64,000 bases of DNA, taken from the NCBI GenBank assembly GCA_000293845.2, contig ALYF01000002.1, positions 186,001 through 250,000 of the forward strand, given 5' to 3'. Both the position numbers and the translations under genes were made by a program. Within the stretch, counting starts at the first letter, position 1, and every line of letters begins with the position of its first letter. This stretch comes from an alpha proteobacterium IMCC14465. Its GTDB lineage: Bacteria; Pseudomonadota; Alphaproteobacteria; RS24. Shown here piece after piece: positions 46,701 through 58,441 of the stretch. The notes below the pieces were generated by a model. That model had not been told where the DNA came from, did not search any database, and saw nothing but the letters and a program-made list of their open reading frames with translations.

Positions 46701-48380
46701 TCAGCCCTTAAGGCGCGCGTTTCTGAAACCGTTTGTAATCGGATAACGACGGTCCCGTCCAAAGTTTCGGTGACCTATTTTGACACCTGGCGCGGCCTGA
46801 CGCCGCTTATATTCTGAAATATATAACAAATGCTCAATGCGTTTTACAGTATCGGGGTCATGCCCGCGCGCAACGATGTCGTCAAAACCCAGTTCCTCTT
46901 CAACAAGCCCTGACAATATATCATCCAGCTCATCATAAGGCGGCAGACTATCTTCATCTTTCTGATTATCGCGTAATTCTGCCGTTGGCGGTTTTTCGAT
47001 AATGGAAACCGGAATGACCTTACCCTTTTGCCCCAACGCACCCACAGGAAAGTGTGCATTCCGCCATGCACAAAGGGCAAAAATTTCAGTTTTATAAATA
47101 TCTTTAATCGGATTAAAGCCACCATTCATATCGCCATAAAGCGTAGAATAACCAACAGATACTTCTGACTTATTACCTGTTGTGACGACCATGGAGCCAA
47201 ATTTATTGGAAAGTGCCATGAGTAACGTGCCGCGTAAACGTGACTGAATATTCTCTTCTGTAATATCATTCGGTAAGTCACCAAATAGTGGCGACAATGC
47301 TCCTTCAAGACTTCCAACACCCTCTTCAATCGAAACCTCGTCCAGTTGCACACCCAGTAATTCTGCGCATTCTTTTGCGTCGTCGAGGCTTTCCTGAGAG
47401 GTAAATTTAGACGGCAACATAATACAATGAACGCTTTGTGGCCCCAGAGCATCTGCCGCCAGTGCCGCGCAAATCGCACTATCAATACCGCCAGACAGGC
47501 CAAGCAAAACTGATGGAAAGCCGTTTTTGCGCACATAATCCCGCAGGCCGAGCATTGCCGCCTGATAGGTCGCCGCCAGACCATCTTCTAGCGCAGTTTT
47601 TTGGTCACTCAAACAGGTGGCAGTCCCCGACGTTAAAGACCATGTGGTATGTGAAATATCTTCCTGCCAAGCCGGTAATTGCACCTGCACGTCACCTGCT
47701 GCCGACATTACAAAACTTGCACCATCAAAGACCAACTCGTCCTGACCGCCCAGCTGGTTCACATAGACCAGCGGTAATTGAGTTGCGTGGCATCGTTCAA
47801 CCGCATGTGCGCGCCGCTTTTCAGCTTTGCCTGTTTCATAAGGCGAGCCATTGGGGGATATTAAAATTTGCGCGCCACATGACTTCAAATGCGCGCACAC
47901 ATCCTCAAACCATATATCCTCACAAATCGGCAAACCGATTTTCAACTCTCCTAAAGATGTTGAAACTGTGACAGGGGCTGGTAATGAACCTGCGCTAAAT
48001 AAGCGTTTTTCATCAAAAACAGAATAATTAGGCAAATGCACCTTGTGGCGGATATGAGCGCGCCCATTTTCCGCAACCATGACGCTATTATAAAGCGCGC
48101 CATCTTCCTCATAGGGCAGACCAAAAATATAGGCTGGGCCGCCATCTGCGGTTTCGGCAACGAGGTCATCTGCAGTCGCTTTGATGTAATCTACAAAGGC
48201 ACGCTTCATCACAAGGTCTTCAGGTGGATAGCCGCATAAAAATAACTCACCCGCGACAACGAAATCCGAACCTGCTTCTGCAGCTTCGGCGCGTGCCGCA
48301 CGCAATAAATCAGCATTGCCGGAGACATCTCCAACCTTGGGATTAAGCTGTGCCAGCGTTATGGATATTTTTTCTTCCAT
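46701..48380 (-). CDS. nadE: Glutamine-dependent NAD+ synthetase
   Basis: Makes NAD+ from deamido-NAD+, ATP and glutamine-derived ammonia. The N-terminal 270 residues are a nitrilase-type amidase with the catalytic triad in GELFLCGYPPEDL (Glu), HKVHLPNYSVFDEKR (Lys) and LPICEDIWFED (Cys). The C-terminal synthetase has the P-loop LGLSGGIDSAIC near 293. Length 559. It is divergent from the DAHP synthase and heads a leftward nadE-gltX-cimA set. Confidence 0.95.
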   Translation of the reverse strand: MEEKISITLAQLNPKVGDVSGNADLLRAARAEAAEAGSDFVVAGELFLCGYPPEDLVMKRAFVDYIKATADDLVAETADGGPAYIFGLPYEEDGALYNSVMVAENGRAHIRHKVHLPNYSVFDEKRLFSAGSLPAPVTVSTSLGELKIGLPICEDIWFEDVCAHLKSCGAQILISPNGSPYETGKAEKRRAHAVERCHATQLPLVYVNQLGGQDELVFDGASFVMSAAGDVQVQLPAWQEDISHTTWSLTSGTATCLSDQKTALEDGLAATYQAAMLGLRDYVRKNGFPSVLLGLSGGIDSAICAALAADALGPQSVHCIMLPSKFTSQESLDDAKECAELLGVQLDEVSIEEGVGSLEGALSPLFGDLPNDITEENIQSRLRGTLLMALSNKFGSMVVTTGNKSEVSVGYSTLYGDMNGGFNPIKDIYKTEIFALCAWRNAHFPVGALGQKGKVIPVSIIEKPPTAELRDNQKDEDSLPPYDELDDILSGLVEEELGFDDIVARGHDPDTVKRIEHLLYISEYKRRQAAPGVKIGHRNFGRDRRYPITNGFRNARLKG

Positions 48381-48478
48381 AGCAGGTATTTAGCGTTAGT
48401 CAGGGCTGAGAACAACCCTAACCTCCTCCCCCTTGAATTTTGTCTAAAAAGCTGACAAAAGAAAGTTGATTGTTGGAA

Positions 48479-48511
48479 AACCTAAATAGGTTAGAGACAT
48501 AATAGGTTAGA
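48479..48511. promoter_or_regulatory. Operator-like repeats upstream of DAHP synthase
   Basis: AACCTA-AA-TAGGTT (48479-48492) is a palindrome with perfect 6-base arms. The 11-base AATAGGTTAGA at 48485-48495 recurs at 48501-48511 with a 16-base period. A third half-match (AGGTTAC) follows at 48513-48520, just before the ATG at 48524. A TTGATT at 48467-48472 could be the -35 of a promoter whose -10 lies inside the palindrome. Likely a repressor site or mRNA element. Confidence 0.5.
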
Positions 48512-48523
48512 TAAGGTTACAAG

Positions 48524-49888
48524 ATGAACTGGTCTCCAGATAGTTGGCGCGATAAGCCTGTAAAGCAGGTGCCGACTTATGATGATGAAAAAGCGCTCAA
48601 GGACGTAGAAGAACGCCTTGCTGGCTTTCCCCCTCTGGTTTTTGCGGGTGAAGCTAGAAACTTAAAGAGCCAACTGGCAAATGTCTGCAATGGCGATGCG
48701 TTTCTGCTGCAAGGCGGGGATTGCGCCGAAAGTTTTGCCGAGCATCAAGCTGATTATATTCGCGACACGTTCCGCGTCATGCTTCAAATGGCTGTGGTGC
48801 TGACCTTCGGTGCAAAACTTCCCGTTGTTAAAGTCGGACGTATTGCCGGACAATTCGCAAAACCACGTTCAGCCGATACTGAAGTTCTTGATGGGGTGGA
48901 ATTGCCCAGCTATCGCGGCGACATTATTAACGGTATCGAGTTCACACCAGAAGCACGTGTTCCAGACCCAACACGACAAATTTCTGCTTATAGACAGGCG
49001 GCGTCTACATTAAATCTGCTCCGCGCCTTTGCCAAAGGTGGCTATGCCGACTTAAATGAAGTGCATCGCTGGAATCTCGGCTTTGTTGCTGAAAGCCCTC
49101 AAGGTGAACGCTACCAGGAAATCGCTAACCAAATTGATGCCGCGATGAGCTTCATGAATGCGTGTGGGATTAACAGCATGACTGCGCCGCAAATGGGCAT
49201 GGTAGATTTCTATACCAGCCATGAGGCGCTGTTGCTTGTTTACGAACAGGCATTGACCCGCCTCGACAGCACCAGCGGTGATTTTTACGACACATCCGCG
49301 CATATGCTTTGGATTGGTGATCGTACCCGCCAGCCAGATAGCGCACATGTTGAATTTTTATCCGGTATTAAAAACCCAATTGGGTTGAAATGCGGCCCAA
49401 GCCTCGACCCGGAAGAATTGATAGTTCTCTTGGATAAGCTGAACCCAGAAAATGAACCGGGGCGGATCACGCTTATTTCCAGATTTGGCCATGACAAGGT
49501 CGAGGAGCATCTTCCGGCTCTTATTAGAAAAGTCGAGTCCGAAGGCCGTAAAGTTGTCTGGTCTTGTGACCCAATGCACGGCAATACCATCAAAGCTTCC
49601 AATGGCTACAAGACGCGTCCCGTTGATCGTATTCTCACAGAAGTCGAACAGTTTATCAGCGTACATCAGGCAGAAGGCACAAATCCCGGCGGCATTCATT
49701 TTGAAATGACAGGCCAAAATGTAACCGAATGTTTGGGCGGCGCGCAGGCGATTACGGAAGCGGATTTATCCAGCCGTTATCACACACATTGCGATCCACG
49801 TTTGAACGGTTCACAGGCTCTGGAGCTTGCTTTCCTTATCAGTGAAAAGCTGAAACGCCGCCGCGAAGAAAATTTTAAAGTCGCTTAG
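48524..49888 (+). CDS. Class II 3-deoxy-7-phosphoheptulonate (DAHP) synthase
   Basis: Opens the shikimate pathway by joining phosphoenolpyruvate and erythrose 4-phosphate. The sequence is the plant-like class II type: [49 protein letters not shown]-equivalent [18 protein letters not shown], and CDPMHGNT, ending [11 protein letters not shown]. The 454-residue length is normal. Operator-like repeats precede it, which fits control by aromatic amino acids, but no regulator gene is adjacent. Confidence 0.95.
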   Translation: MNWSPDSWRDKPVKQVPTYDDEKALKDVEERLAGFPPLVFAGEARNLKSQLANVCNGDAFLLQGGDCAESFAEHQADYIRDTFRVMLQMAVVLTFGAKLPVVKVGRIAGQFAKPRSADTEVLDGVELPSYRGDIINGIEFTPEARVPDPTRQISAYRQAASTLNLLRAFAKGGYADLNEVHRWNLGFVAESPQGERYQEIANQIDAAMSFMNACGINSMTAPQMGMVDFYTSHEALLLVYEQALTRLDSTSGDFYDTSAHMLWIGDRTRQPDSAHVEFLSGIKNPIGLKCGPSLDPEELIVLLDKLNPENEPGRITLISRFGHDKVEEHLPALIRKVESEGRKVVWSCDPMHGNTIKASNGYKTRPVDRILTEVEQFISVHQAEGTNPGGIHFEMTGQNVTECLGGAQAITEADLSSRYHTHCDPRLNGSQALELAFLISEKLKRRREENFKVA

Positions 49889-49896
49889 TCACGTTT

Positions 49897-51246
49897 TTAG
49901 CTGACAGGCTGCTTCATCGTGACCAGCTCTTCTGCTGCAGTCGGGTGAACGGCAATGGTCGCATCAAATTGTGCCTTCGTCGCTCCCATTTTCACCGCAA
50001 TGCCAAAGGCTTGAATCATTTCGCCGCTATCAGGGCCAACAATATGCAGACCAAGAACTTTATCTGTCGCGCGGTCAATTATCAGCTTCATGAGCGTTTT
50101 CTCATCTCGGCCTGATAATGTGTGTTTCATCGGGCGGAATACAGATTTGTATATATCCACCTCAAACTTTGCCGCGCGCGCCTCTTCTTCAGTCATGCCG
50201 ACTGTCCCGACTGGTGGCTGAGAGAAAACAGCTGTAGGTATATTTGAATAATCCACAGCTAGCGGATTATTGTTAAAAACGGTTTCAGCAAAAGCCGCCC
50301 CTTCCCTGATGGCTATAGGTGTAAGCTGACTTCGGTTCGTCACATCGCCCACCGCATAAATATTATCTACCGAGGTTTGGGAATAGGCATCCACTTTAAT
50401 TTCACCATCTGAACCAAGCGCGACACCCACATCTTCCAGCCCCAGACCAGCGACATAAGGCACGCGGCCCGTCGCATACATAACACAGGATGTTTTCCGG
50501 CTTGTGCCGTCTTTCAAGGTAACCTCATAACCCGCCCCCTTTTTTCGAATAGAGGTGATGTCATTATTGGTGAGAATATCGACGCCTTTTTTGACCATTT
50601 CATCTTGAACATGAGTACGAATATCGCCGTCAAAGCCGCGAAGAATCTCTTCACCGCGATAGACAAGCGTGACATCAGCACCCAGCCCGTTAAAGATGCC
50701 TGCAAATTCAATGGCGATATAACCGCCACCGACGATCACAATTTCTGAAGGAAAACGCTCTAGGTGAAAAGCCTCATTAGAGCTAATGGCATGTTCAATG
50801 CCTTCAATTTCAGGCATATAAGGCGTCGCACCAACCGCAATCAGAATATAATTAGCCCTAATTTCCTGCCCATCCAGCATCACAGTATGGGCATCCTTTA
50901 AAACAGCTCTGCCATTTAAAATTTCCACCCCTGACGCTTCAAGATTGCGCATATAAATTTTATTCAGCCGATCAATTTCGACGTCTTTATTCGCAATAAG
51001 GGTCTGCCAATCAAATGACCGTGCGCCGACATCCCAGCCAAAGCCAACTGCATCTTCAAACTCTTCAGCAAAATGACTCGCGTAAACAAATAATTTTTTC
51101 GGCACACACCCCCTAATCACACATGTGCCGCCGACACGGTATTCTTCAGCAATAGCAACTTTTGCCCCATGCGATGCACTCATGCGTGCGGCGCGAACCC
51201 CGCCGCTACCCGCACCAATAACAAACAAGTCATAATCAAAACTCAT
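49897..51246 (-). CDS. gor: Glutathione-disulfide reductase
   Basis: NADPH flavoenzyme that reduces oxidised glutathione. FAD-binding [12 protein letters not shown], then the redox-active pair in [14 protein letters not shown] (about 41-54), NAD(P)-binding [14 protein letters not shown], and the C-terminal HPTAAEE with the proton-relay histidine. 449 residues. The start overlaps the rpiA stop by four bases, so gor is coupled to rpiA. Confidence 0.93.
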   Translation of the reverse strand: MSFDYDLFVIGAGSGGVRAARMSASHGAKVAIAEEYRVGGTCVIRGCVPKKLFVYASHFAEEFEDAVGFGWDVGARSFDWQTLIANKDVEIDRLNKIYMRNLEASGVEILNGRAVLKDAHTVMLDGQEIRANYILIAVGATPYMPEIEGIEHAISSNEAFHLERFPSEIVIVGGGYIAIEFAGIFNGLGADVTLVYRGEEILRGFDGDIRTHVQDEMVKKGVDILTNNDITSIRKKGAGYEVTLKDGTSRKTSCVMYATGRVPYVAGLGLEDVGVALGSDGEIKVDAYSQTSVDNIYAVGDVTNRSQLTPIAIREGAAFAETVFNNNPLAVDYSNIPTAVFSQPPVGTVGMTEEEARAAKFEVDIYKSVFRPMKHTLSGRDEKTLMKLIIDRATDKVLGLHIVGPDSGEMIQAFGIAVKMGATKAQFDATIAVHPTAAEELVTMKQPVS

Positions 51247-51941
51247 AAGTCACCAAATTCCTTCAAACCATTTTCACAGGCAAGCACAGCACCGGTTGCT
51301 AAACCTAAAAACAAACCATGCTCAACAACACCCGGTATATTCAACAAAGCCTCAGATAAAGACGAAGCATCCTCAATCAACCCCAGAGCGCAATCATAAA
51401 TATAATGCCCACCATCGGTCACAACCGGATTATCTCCACCACGCAGAGCCACCTCACCAGATAGCCCATTCATGCTAATCACCTCGCAAATCATCTGCGC
51501 CGTTGTTTCATGCGCAAACGGATTAACTTCCACTGGCAAGGGAAAGACTCCAAGACGATCCACAAGCTTGCTGTCATCAGCAATCACAATCATCCGCGCC
51601 GAGGCCGCAGCAACAATCTTTTCTCTGAGGAGTGCCGCCCCGCCGCCCTTAATCAGCGTCAAACCTGCATCCATTTCATCGGCGCCATCAACCGTTAAAT
51701 CAAGCCCGCCCAGCTCATCAAGATTTGCCAATGGTATATTAAGCGCCATCGCCTGTTGGCGCGTTTCTTCTGACGTCGGAACGCATATGACATCAAGCCC
51801 TGCCGCACATTTCTCACCAAGTCCGGCGACAAAATGTTTCGCCGTTGACCCCGTGCCAAGCCCCAGCCTCATACCCGGGACAACAAGTTCTAAAGCTCGA
51901 AAAGCCGCTTTTTTTTTCAAATCATCGCTTTTAGATGTCAT
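51243..51941 (-). CDS. rpiA: Ribose-5-phosphate isomerase A
   Basis: Interconverts ribose 5-phosphate and ribulose 5-phosphate in the pentose phosphate pathway. Family motifs are [46 protein letters not shown] (the catalytic region) and [13 protein letters not shown]. Length 232. It overlaps gor downstream and the DnaJ/TerB gene upstream, and NADPH from the same pathway feeds gor. Confidence 0.95.
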   Translation of the reverse strand: MTSKSDDLKKKAAFRALELVVPGMRLGLGTGSTAKHFVAGLGEKCAAGLDVICVPTSEETRQQAMALNIPLANLDELGGLDLTVDGADEMDAGLTLIKGGGAALLREKIVAAASARMIVIADDSKLVDRLGVFPLPVEVNPFAHETTAQMICEVISMNGLSGEVALRGGDNPVVTDGGHYIYDCALGLIEDASSLSEALLNIPGVVEHGLFLGLATGAVLACENGLKEFGDL

Positions 51942-52638
51942 TTTTGAACTGTTCTTTTCTAATCATTTCCCAAGCACTGTTAATAATCGCCATTCGGTCA
52001 TTCGCCAAGTGCAGAATCTCAACAGGTACACCGCGTGCTTGCAACTGGTCGGGGTGGTTTTCACGTGAGGCGTTTAACCAGGCTGTGCGGGCCATATCAA
52101 AAGAAGCGTTTGGCTCTATCCCCAGCACGGCAAATGGGTCAAAAATATCAGGATTATGGCGCGCATGTATACGTGTGAAGTCCACTTCAGTAAGCGCAAA
52201 GTTTTCGGCAACACATCTTAGAAAAGCGTCTTCAGCGTGATTTAACGTCCCATCGGCATAGGCGATGTAAAACAGCGCATCCAGAACATCCTCGCAAACT
52301 TTCGGACGGTCAGCAAAAATATCAGCCACCTGACGCGCATAGGCTTCAAAACCCGCCACATCTTCCTGTGCCAGCTTGTAGACACGGGCAACATTGCGTT
52401 GCTCACCTTCCGGTACCCGGCAAATCCGGTAAAACGCATCCACCTCAACAGGAGAGACAATACCATCCGCCTTTGCCATTTTTGCTGATAAGGCAATCAG
52501 TGCGATCGTAAAAGCGACTTCTTTATCCAGCTCACGGTCAAAAGCATAATGCCCAGCAACCGTGCCGGCGACGGCTCCTAAAGGCCCGCCTAGATAAGCA
52601 CCGACAACAGCACCAGCAAATTTTCCCCAAATCGACAT
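51931..52638 (-). CDS. TerB-DnaJ domain protein (DjlA-like)
   Basis: A 235-residue co-chaperone-like protein. A glycine-rich hydrophobic N-terminus ([20 protein letters not shown]) is likely a membrane anchor. A TerB-type helical domain follows ([20 protein letters not shown], then [14 protein letters not shown]), and then a C-terminal J domain ([20 protein letters not shown], with a HPD motif in ENHPDQL). This order is that of DjlA, a DnaK partner at the membrane. It overlaps rpiA by 11 bases. Confidence 0.9.
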   Translation of the reverse strand: MSIWGKFAGAVVGAYLGGPLGAVAGTVAGHYAFDRELDKEVAFTIALIALSAKMAKADGIVSPVEVDAFYRICRVPEGEQRNVARVYKLAQEDVAGFEAYARQVADIFADRPKVCEDVLDALFYIAYADGTLNHAEDAFLRCVAENFALTEVDFTRIHARHNPDIFDPFAVLGIEPNASFDMARTAWLNASRENHPDQLQARGVPVEILHLANDRMAIINSAWEMIRKEQFKNDI

Positions 52639-52682
52639 GATGGCAGATTATCAGCTTTCGCAAAATGAGTCAGGCATAAGCC

Positions 52683-55600
52683 TCATGCTTTATAGGAAAG
52701 TATCGGCGCCATCCATTTTTCGCAAATTTCAAGCGTCATGCCTTTGCGTTCAGCATAATCGGCGACCTGATCGCGGTTAATTTTACCAACACCAAAATAA
52801 GCACTCTCAGGATGGCTAAAGTAAAGCCCCGAAACAGCAGCCCCCGGCCACATGGCAAAGCTTTCCGTTAGCGTTAGCCCGATAGCGGCTTCAGCATCCA
52901 GCAACTCAAACAATGTACCTTTTTCAGTATGGTCTGGCTGTGCCGGATAACCAGCAGCGGGGCGAATACCTGTAAATGCTTCATTAATCAGCGCCTCATT
53001 ATCAAGCGCCTCGTCAGGTGCATAACCCCAAAGCTCTGTCCGCACACGTTGATGCATACGCTCGGCAAAGGCTTCCGCCAATCGGTCTGCAAGGGCTTTT
53101 GACATAATAGAACTGTAATCGTCACCATCGGCTTCAAATTTTTTGGCAACATCATCTTCACCATGACCGGAGGTCACCGCGAAGCCGCCAATATAATCCG
53201 GCTTACCACCCACGGGTTGGATGTAATCCGAGAGCGCAAAATTCGGACGATTATTTGTACGAAGCATTTGCTGGCGCAAAGTGTGCAAGCGTGCCAATTC
53301 AGCGTCTCGGGTTTCATCCTCATAGACAATAATGTCATCGCCATCGCGCGCAGCCGGCCAGAAACCTATAACCGCCTTGGCCGTTAACCATTTTTCATTG
53401 ATCATTTTATCCAGCATATCATTGGCATCTTTGAACAAACTCGTCGCGGCTTCCCCAACAACATTATCCGACAAAATAGCTGGGTAACGTCCGTGCAAAT
53501 CCCAACTCTGGAAGAAAGGCGTCCAATCAATATAGTCGCGCAACTCAGCTAAATTATAATCCTCAAATACTTTCGTCCCCAAAAAGGACGGTGTGACGGG
53601 TGTTACATCATCTCCTTTAAAGGCATTTGCACGCGCCTTCTCTATCGGGCAACGTTTATCCTCACTGCGCCCCCGCGCATGTTTTTCTGCCATGTCTTCA
53701 TAATCAGACCGGATTTCTTTGCAATAATCCTCAGATGTTTCTTCCGACAAAAGGCGACTGGCAACACCCACAGCACGGCTGGCATCGGTGACATAAACCG
53801 TCTGCCCGCGCTCATAATTCGGATTAATTTTCACTGCCGTATGAATTTTTGAGGTTGTCGCACCACCAATGAGGAGCGGAATATTCAAACCACGACGTTC
53901 CATTTCGGCAGCGACATGGCACATTTCATCAAGGCTTGGTGTAATCAGACCCGAAAGACCGATAATATCAACCTGCTCTTCAACAGCCCGATCAATAATA
54001 TCATTGGCTGGCACCATGACGCCCATATCAATCACGTCAAAATTATTACACTGCAAAACAACACCGACAATATTTTTGCCAATATCATGCACATCGCCCT
54101 TAACCGTTGCCATCAATACCTTGCCCTTACTTGAGGACTGAATATTGGCACCCGCTTTTTGCGCCTCTTCTTTTTCCTTATCCATAAAGGGTTCTAAATA
54201 AGCCACAGCTTTTTTCATAACGCGCGCAGATTTCACCACTTGCGGCAAAAACATTTTGCCATCACCGAATAAATCACCAACCCTATTCATACCGTCCATT
54301 AAAGGGCCTTCAATCACATTCAGCGGGCGGTCAAAGCCTTGGCGGGCAAGCTCCGTGTCTTCTTCAATAAAATCACCAATACCATTCACCAGCGCATGCA
54401 TCAGCCTTTCGGGAACAGACCCTTCCCGCCAGCTTAAATCAGCTTCCTGCTTGGCACCGCCCTGCCCCAAAAACCCTTCGGCAACTTTGAGCAAATGGTC
54501 AGTGGCATTATCATTGGCATTGAGCAAGACATCCTCAACGGCAGATTTTAAATTTGCGTCAATATCTTCGTAAATGGCGAGCTGACCCGCATTTACAATT
54601 CCCATATCCATGCCCGAATGAATGGCGTGGTAAAGAAATGCTGAGTGCATGGCCTCGCGAACCGCATCATTACCACGGAATGAAAAGGAAATATTCGACA
54701 CCCCACCCGACACATGCGCGCCGGGAAGCTCTTGACGGATTCTTTTGGTCGCCTCAATAAAATCGACAGCATAATTATTATGCTCTTCAATACCGGTAGC
54801 CACGGCAAAAATATTCGGATCAAAAATAATATCTTCGGGCGGGAAGCCAACCTCATCCACCAGCAAATGATAAGAGCGCTTACAAATTTCAAATTTTCTA
54901 TCTGCCGTGTCAGCCTGCCCTTGCTCGTCAAAAGCCATAACAATCACAGCTGCGCCATAGCGTAAACATAAGCGCGCATGTTCAAGAAACTCTGCCTCCC
55001 CTTCCTTCAGAGAAATAGAATTTACCACTGCTTTGCCTTGAACGCATTTAAGCCCGGCCTCAATAACCGACCATTTGGAGCTATCAATCATCACCGGCAC
55101 ACGCGCAATATCAGGCTCAGTCGCGGCGAGATTCAGAAACTTAGTCATGGCGGCTTCACTGTCGAGCATGCCTTCATCCATATTCACATCAATGATTTGC
55201 GCACCATTCTCGACTTGCTGGCGCGCGACATCTAATGCCGCCTCATAATCATTGTCTGTGATGAGCTTTCTGAACTTTGCAGAACCGGTAACATTTGTAC
55301 GCTCCCCGATATTCACAAAACGGATATCCTCCGTCATGGTAAAAGGCTCAAGACCGGATAGACGTAAGCGTTTATCAATTTCAGGGATTGGGCGCGGGTT
55401 ATTTTGCCCAGCAGCAGTTGAAATCGCTGCGATATGGTCAGGTGTAGTCCCGCAACAACCACCCAAAATATTCACCAATCCCGACTCGGCAAATTCACCA
55501 ACAATGGATGCCATTTCTGCGGCCATCTGGTCATATTCGCCAAATTCATTCGGGAGACCCGCATTGGGATAAATACAAATATTCGTATCAGCGATACGAG

Positions 55601-56396
55601 CTATCTCAGCAACATAGGGGCGCATTTCCTCAGCACCCAACGCACAGTTCAAACCAACAGAAAAAGGCTTACAGTGCTTAATAGAATTCCAGAAAGCTTC
55701 CGTCGTCTGACCGGAAAGCGTTCTTCCAGAACGGTCCGTAATCGTACCCGACACCATGAGGGGGAGCCTTATGCCGGTTTCATCAAATACTGATTGAACA
55801 CCATGCAAAGCCGCCTTTGCATTGAGCGTATCAAATACCGTTTCAACAATAATAATATCCGCGCCACCTTCTATCAGGCCACGTGTCGCCGCCGCATAAG
55901 CTTCGACAAGCTCGTCATAATGAACATTTCTCATACCGGGGTCATTGACATCCGGCGATATGGAGGCCGTCCGATTAGTTGGCCCCAATGCACCAGCCAC
56001 ATAGCGCGGGCGTGATGGGTCAGCCGCCTCAAAGGTATCACACGCCTCTCTTGCAAGCTTTGCCCCAATAACATTCATCTCATAGGCAAAATTTTCCAAC
56101 TCGTAATCTGCTTGAGCAATCGTGGTAGAGGAGAAAGTATTGGTCTCCAAAATGTCCGCACCCGCCTCAAGATAAGCAGTGTGAATATCACGTATCATAT
56201 CAGGCTGGGTGAGTGACAACAGGTCGTTATTGCCCTGCAAATCGACATGAAAATCAGCGAAACGGCTACCGCGATAAGTCGCTTCATCGGGCTTATGACG
56301 CTGAATCATCGTCCCCATTGCCCCATCAAGCGTCAGGATACGTTGTTCCGTTAAGCGTGGCAGTTCAGCTATTCTTTTTTCGCGATTCCAACTCAT
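52683..56396 (-). CDS. metH: Cobalamin-dependent methionine synthase
   Basis: Moves a methyl group from methyl-tetrahydrofolate to homocysteine through B12. Full-length at 1237 residues, in domain order: homocysteine-binding with zinc cysteines ([15 protein letters not shown]), pterin-binding ([13 protein letters not shown]), B12 cap and binding domain with the DxHxxG motif ([12 protein letters not shown]), then the SAM-dependent reactivation domain to the end. It overlaps metF by four bases (ATGA) and lies third in the ArsR/methyltransferase-metF-metH operon. Confidence 0.97.
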   Translation of the reverse strand: MSWNREKRIAELPRLTEQRILTLDGAMGTMIQRHKPDEATYRGSRFADFHVDLQGNNDLLSLTQPDMIRDIHTAYLEAGADILETNTFSSTTIAQADYELENFAYEMNVIGAKLAREACDTFEAADPSRPRYVAGALGPTNRTASISPDVNDPGMRNVHYDELVEAYAAATRGLIEGGADIIIVETVFDTLNAKAALHGVQSVFDETGIRLPLMVSGTITDRSGRTLSGQTTEAFWNSIKHCKPFSVGLNCALGAEEMRPYVAEIARIADTNICIYPNAGLPNEFGEYDQMAAEMASIVGEFAESGLVNILGGCCGTTPDHIAAISTAAGQNNPRPIPEIDKRLRLSGLEPFTMTEDIRFVNIGERTNVTGSAKFRKLITDNDYEAALDVARQQVENGAQIIDVNMDEGMLDSEAAMTKFLNLAATEPDIARVPVMIDSSKWSVIEAGLKCVQGKAVVNSISLKEGEAEFLEHARLCLRYGAAVIVMAFDEQGQADTADRKFEICKRSYHLLVDEVGFPPEDIIFDPNIFAVATGIEEHNNYAVDFIEATKRIRQELPGAHVSGGVSNISFSFRGNDAVREAMHSAFLYHAIHSGMDMGIVNAGQLAIYEDIDANLKSAVEDVLLNANDNATDHLLKVAEGFLGQGGAKQEADLSWREGSVPERLMHALVNGIGDFIEEDTELARQGFDRPLNVIEGPLMDGMNRVGDLFGDGKMFLPQVVKSARVMKKAVAYLEPFMDKEKEEAQKAGANIQSSSKGKVLMATVKGDVHDIGKNIVGVVLQCNNFDVIDMGVMVPANDIIDRAVEEQVDIIGLSGLITPSLDEMCHVAAEMERRGLNIPLLIGGATTSKIHTAVKINPNYERGQTVYVTDASRAVGVASRLLSEETSEDYCKEIRSDYEDMAEKHARGRSEDKRCPIEKARANAFKGDDVTPVTPSFLGTKVFEDYNLAELRDYIDWTPFFQSWDLHGRYPAILSDNVVGEAATSLFKDANDMLDKMINEKWLTAKAVIGFWPAARDGDDIIVYEDETRDAELARLHTLRQQMLRTNNRPNFALSDYIQPVGGKPDYIGGFAVTSGHGEDDVAKKFEADGDDYSSIMSKALADRLAEAFAERMHQRVRTELWGYAPDEALDNEALINEAFTGIRPAAGYPAQPDHTEKGTLFELLDAEAAIGLTLTESFAMWPGAAVSGLYFSHPESAYFGVGKINRDQVADYAERKGMTLEICEKWMAPILSYKA

Positions 56397-57286
56397 GACT
56401 GAAACTCTGACTTGTTAATATGGGGGGGGTTAGCATTGGACGCCGTGCCCAAATTAAGCGCGCCGCATACAGCTTTCGTAACCGCAACTTGGTTTAGCGT
56501 ATAAAAATGTAAATTCTCAAAACCGTTATTGAGCAAATCACGGCATTGTTCTGTTGCCACCTCAATAGCAAGCGCGCGACGGCTTTCCAAATCATCATCC
56601 AGACCGGCGAATTTATTTTTCATCCATTCCGGTACAGATGCACCACAGGCTTCAGACATCCGCAACACACCTTTGAAATTTGTGGTCGGCATAATGCCCG
56701 GAATGACAGGAATGTTAATCTGATTGTCATCAAGCACATCACGAAAACGATAATATTGCTCCGTGTCGAAAACAAATTGCGTGATTGCACGGCTCGCCCC
56801 CGCATCAATCTTGGCTTTAAGAAGATCAATATCGGTTTGCATATTGCCGGATTCAGGATGAATTTCAGGATAGGCACTAACCGTAATATCAAACCCGCCA
56901 CGCCGCGCAAGAGTTTCAACAAGCTCAACAGAGCCTTGATAGCCATCCGGATGCGGGCTGAAAGCCTCCATATCCGGCATGTCACCACGAAGAGCAACAA
57001 TATGCTTAACACCTGCTTTTGCGTAATCCTCAATAACCTCGTCCACCTCAGATTTGGAGGCCGCCACACAGGTCAGATGCGCCGCCGGACTTAAATCGGT
57101 TTCAGACACCAAATGCTTGACGCAATTATGCGTTCGCTCACGCGTTGACCCACCAGCTCCATAAGTAATCGACACAAAATCTGGCCCGATAGTGGCAAGC
57201 TCATTAACAACTTCCCATAACTTCTTTTCAGCCTCAGCCGATTTAGGTGGAAAAAATTCAAATGATATAGAGGTCATATTCTTCAT
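56393..57286 (-). CDS. metF: Methylenetetrahydrofolate reductase
   Basis: FAD enzyme that makes methyl-tetrahydrofolate, the methyl donor for MetH. Conserved stretches: [42 protein letters not shown] and [14 protein letters not shown], then [11 protein letters not shown]. Length 297. The DNA from 56419 has a G-run near the C-terminus, with no effect on the frame. It is tightly coupled to metH and 27 bases from the upstream regulator gene. Confidence 0.96.
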   Translation of the reverse strand: MKNMTSISFEFFPPKSAEAEKKLWEVVNELATIGPDFVSITYGAGGSTRERTHNCVKHLVSETDLSPAAHLTCVAASKSEVDEVIEDYAKAGVKHIVALRGDMPDMEAFSPHPDGYQGSVELVETLARRGGFDITVSAYPEIHPESGNMQTDIDLLKAKIDAGASRAITQFVFDTEQYYRFRDVLDDNQINIPVIPGIMPTTNFKGVLRMSEACGASVPEWMKNKFAGLDDDLESRRALAIEVATEQCRDLLNNGFENLHFYTLNQVAVTKAVCGALNLGTASNANPPHINKSEFQS

Positions 57287-57312
57287 TTCTATCGTTTGGT
57301 CTATCGTTTAAT

Positions 57313-58302
57313 CTATTGTCTGTTCTGTTTGTCGAGATTTAAAACCGAGACATTACTTTTGACACCAGACCATATCGTCACTGTCAGGCTCTCAGACAGG
57401 CTAGATTTCGCCCCACGCCTGACGAGATCAACACAATCATGCGCTTCAATACCAGCGTCATCAAAAATTTTGGTAATCTCAGCTTTCGAAAAGCCGAGCC
57501 GTCTGTGTTCGTGTTGCTCGCGCAAAGATTCCATATCATGGGGCGCAAAATCAACAACGAGAAGCAGCCCATTTGGGGCAAGAATTCTGGAAGCCTCAGC
57601 TATCGCCGCCGCCGGGTCATCAAGAAAGTGCAAGAGTTGATGCATGACAACCAAATCTGCAGATGCGCTTTCTAACGGCAGTAAGGTCACATCCCCCAAG
57701 CGAACCTGACAATTGGCAAGGGATTGCGCCTCAAGGCGCATCCGGGCCAGCGCGAGCATCTCCGCGTTCAAATCAAAGCCAATGGCTTTTTTCGCCCGCG
57801 GACCAAAGAGTTCGAGCATACGCCCAGAACCAGTGCCAAAATCAACAAACTCATTAACCTGCTTGTCACCAAGCATTTTCAACATTTTGGCTTCGATTTT
57901 ACTGTCAGCAATATGAAGGTTGCGTAAGGTTTCCCAATTTCCTGCATTTTCAGAGAAATAATCCTGGGCTTTTTCCGAACGGTTTGTTTGCACCTGAAGA
58001 AAACGGTCATAATCACGTTGAAGAATTAAATCATCCCCTGGCAGCATGGAAACCACAGCATTCACTATTCCCGCTGAGCGTCCCTTATCAGACAGACGGT
58101 AAAATACCCAACTGCCTTCAGGGTAACGAGATACCAGACCCGCATCAGTCAGAAGCTTTAAATGACGGCTCACCCGCGGTTGGCTCTGACCCAAAATGTG
58201 AGTCAGCTCTGTAACGGTCAATTCCCCATAATTAAGCACAGCCAAAAGCCTAAGACGGGTCTCTTCCGCGGCGGCTTTGAGTGCTGCCAATAAACCTTCC
58301 AT
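57313..58302 (-). CDS. ArsR-family regulator fused to a SAM-dependent methyltransferase
   Basis: A 329-residue two-domain protein. Residues 1-100 are a winged helix of ArsR type (EETRLRLLAVLNYGELTVTE, then LGQSQPRVSRHLKLLTDAGL). Residues 140-315 form a class I methyltransferase with the SAM site VDFGTGSGRMLELFGPRAKK. Located first in the metF-metH operon, it most likely senses SAM or SAH and represses methionine genes, like SahR-type regulators (inference). The start at 58302 has GAGAGG seven bases upstream; a longer frame is rejected. Confidence 0.9.
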   Translation of the reverse strand: MEGLLAALKAAAEETRLRLLAVLNYGELTVTELTHILGQSQPRVSRHLKLLTDAGLVSRYPEGSWVFYRLSDKGRSAGIVNAVVSMLPGDDLILQRDYDRFLQVQTNRSEKAQDYFSENAGNWETLRNLHIADSKIEAKMLKMLGDKQVNEFVDFGTGSGRMLELFGPRAKKAIGFDLNAEMLALARMRLEAQSLANCQVRLGDVTLLPLESASADLVVMHQLLHFLDDPAAAIAEASRILAPNGLLLVVDFAPHDMESLREQHEHRRLGFSKAEITKIFDDAGIEAHDCVDLVRRGAKSSLSESLTVTIWSGVKSNVSVLNLDKQNRQ

Positions 58303-58338
58303 ATTTAAACCTCTCATGAGAAATGCATTACACAAATC

Positions 58339-58358
58339 ATATAAACATATCTTTATAT
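58339..58358. promoter_or_regulatory. Palindromic operator candidate of the methionine operon
   Basis: ATATAAA (58339-58345) and TTTATAT (58352-58358) are perfect inverted arms with a 6-base spacer, 37 bases upstream of the ArsR/methyltransferase start. An ATATCT-TT-ATATCT direct repeat overlaps it. ArsR proteins bind such AT-rich palindromes, so autoregulation is likely. It also lies within the region upstream of the divergent mlaA gene. Confidence 0.6.
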
Positions 58359-58441
58359 CTAAACATTGTTCATGTCTAGCTTTCTTGTCATATTTTTTTT
58401 GTGTATGTTAAGGTAGTTTTAGATTCTTTCTCGGTAATTCT

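Noticed and set aside
52683-58335. SAM riboswitch controlling metF/metH
   Set aside because: The short gaps (27 bases or overlapping) leave no room, and the leader before the ArsR gene shows only the AT-rich palindrome.
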